Assembly (NCBI RefSeq): GCF_900102915.1
Contig: NZ_FNGG01000001.1
Coordinates: 1 to 64,000, forward strand
Length of the DNA: 64,000 nucleotides
Direction: 5' to 3'
Origin: Salinimicrobium catena
GTDB lineage: Bacteria > Bacteroidota > Bacteroidia > Flavobacteriales > Flavobacteriaceae
Part shown: positions 63,443 to 64,000 of the stretch, one piece after another
How the letters are laid out: every line of letters begins with the position of its first letter
How positions within the stretch are numbered: the first letter of the stretch is position 1
Notes under the pieces: model-generated
Databases searched by the model: none
What the model saw: the letters and a program-made list of their open reading frames with translations, nothing else
Told to the model about the DNA's origin: nothing
Translations under genes and position numbers: made by a program

Positions 63443-64000
63443 CTACTGGGCAACATTGTTACTCACAGTAATTGTTCCGTAGTTGCTAATATTAACTTTA
63501 GGCACAGTGGCACCATAAGTTTCATTGATCGCATCGATCATGCGGTTAGCAAGCAATGCTGAAGCCCGCGGAGTAAGGTGGATCCCGTCAAGAGAAAAAG
63601 CACCTCCAGTCGCAAATTCTGCGGTAAGCGTACCTTCATCATATGGAATTCCTCCAGAAGCAAGCTCCTGGATGATCTCATTCACATCTACATAAGCCAA
63701 TCCTTTTGATTGGGCTATTCCCTGAATCGCAGTGTTGAATTGAGTGCGAGCAGTATTTAAGATCTCCACTTCATCAGTAGTAAGCACATACCGGTCGGCC
63801 ATAGGAAGGGTAATACCCCTAACAGATAATTGTCCAGCTTCTTCCTGTGACAATCCTACAGCCATCCATGCTGCTAAGACTTCCATATCTATTTCTGAAA
63901 TTGCACTGGCACTGGTTAACAGAACACGATCTCCTGGAGTCGCCTGCCGAACCTGACCATATTGCTGACCATACTGCTCAGCAACAGCTTCTGGATAACC
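63443..64000 (-). CDS. SGNH/GDSL-type hydrolase, C-terminal part, cut by window edge
   Basis: The frame is open from the window edge (64000) to the stop at 63443, so the N-terminal part with the catalytic GDS(L) Ser is missing here. The visible 185 residues include GDRVLLTSASAISEIDM, ITLPMADRYVLTTDEVEILN and the closing catalytic pair SLDGIHLTPRASALLANRM, the block V D-x-x-H of SGNH lipases. It ends with about 25 residues rich in Val/Asn (PKVNISNYGTITVSNNVAQ). Bacteroidota have a family of exported lipases of this shape. The signal and start lie outside. Confidence 0.88.
   Translation of the reverse strand, partial: GYPEAVAEQYGQQYGQVRQATPGDRVLLTSASAISEIDMEVLAAWMAVGLSQEEAGQLSVRGITLPMADRYVLTTDEVEILNTARTQFNTAIQGIAQSKGLAYVDVNEIIQELASGGIPYDEGTLTAEFATGGAFSLDGIHLTPRASALLANRMIDAINETYGATVPKVNISNYGTITVSNNVAQ

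Overview
The window is a chromosomal segment of a Bacteroidota bacterium, almost certainly a member of the Flavobacteriaceae (marine Gramella/Salegentibacter-like genera are plausible; the genus cannot be fixed by eye). The evidence is a complete gliding/type IX secretion core gldKLMN, a FolK-deoxynucleoside kinase fusion, GSCFA, DUF4136, DUF983, DUF2797 and DUF5522 family proteins, promoters of the Bacteroidota type (TTTG / TAnnTTTG), no Shine-Dalgarno pattern, and no CIRCE element before groESL.

Layout. 1-276: tail of an IS3-type transposase cut by the window edge. 344-9176: folK-dnk, a large AsmA-like protein, DUF2797, a GH3-type adenylate-forming enzyme, a repeat-rich spacer (6725-7029), hemL and a LysM glucosaminidase lipoprotein. 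9178-13263: a PLP deaminase/desulfhydrase, a small HExxH membrane protein, DUF5522, hutU and a DUF4136 lipoprotein. 13342-17385: a ParE-type toxin-antitoxin pair, an aromatic amino acid hydroxylase, DUF4230 and a GSCFA protein whose normal start codon appears to be ATA. 17512-23411: alaS, then the operon M23 peptidase - MerR - LemA - TPM - TPM. 23517-29102: der, era, a SpoU methyltransferase, a tandem universal stress protein, an AhpD-like secreted protein and two unknowns. 29226-29704: a decayed ISL3-type transposase and an initiator tRNA-Met gene. 29814-39122: a CPXCG protein, a TolC/RND/adaptor efflux operon, an ABC-F ATPase, DUF983 and an FAD oxidoreductase. 39194-43737: gldKLMN. 43854-54345: arginase-like protein, topA, miaB, a sigma-54 activator, lptE, a TPR-like protein, secG and groESL. 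54565-64000: SRPBCC, a 1041-residue BNR/sortilin-like secreted protein, DinB, VOC, clpX, clpP, tig, a holin-like membrane protein and the tail of an SGNH/GDSL hydrolase cut by the window edge.

How it works together. Most of the window is conserved housekeeping: protein quality control (tig-clpP-clpX, groESL), translation (alaS, miaB, tRNA-fMet, SpoU, der, era), envelope biogenesis (lptE, AsmA, M23, glucosaminidase, secG) and gliding/type IX secretion (gldKLMN). Accessory DNA is limited to two transposase remnants, one toxin-antitoxin pair and several families of short intergenic repeats.

I did not find a clear new defence or mobile system. The signals most worth following are the intergenic repeat families (hairpins at 6944-7018 and 17424-17504, GAGCG units at 6827-6920, word-like repeats shared between distant gene ends), the ATA start of the GSCFA gene, a mini HExxH membrane protein, and the MerR-LemA-TPM operon.
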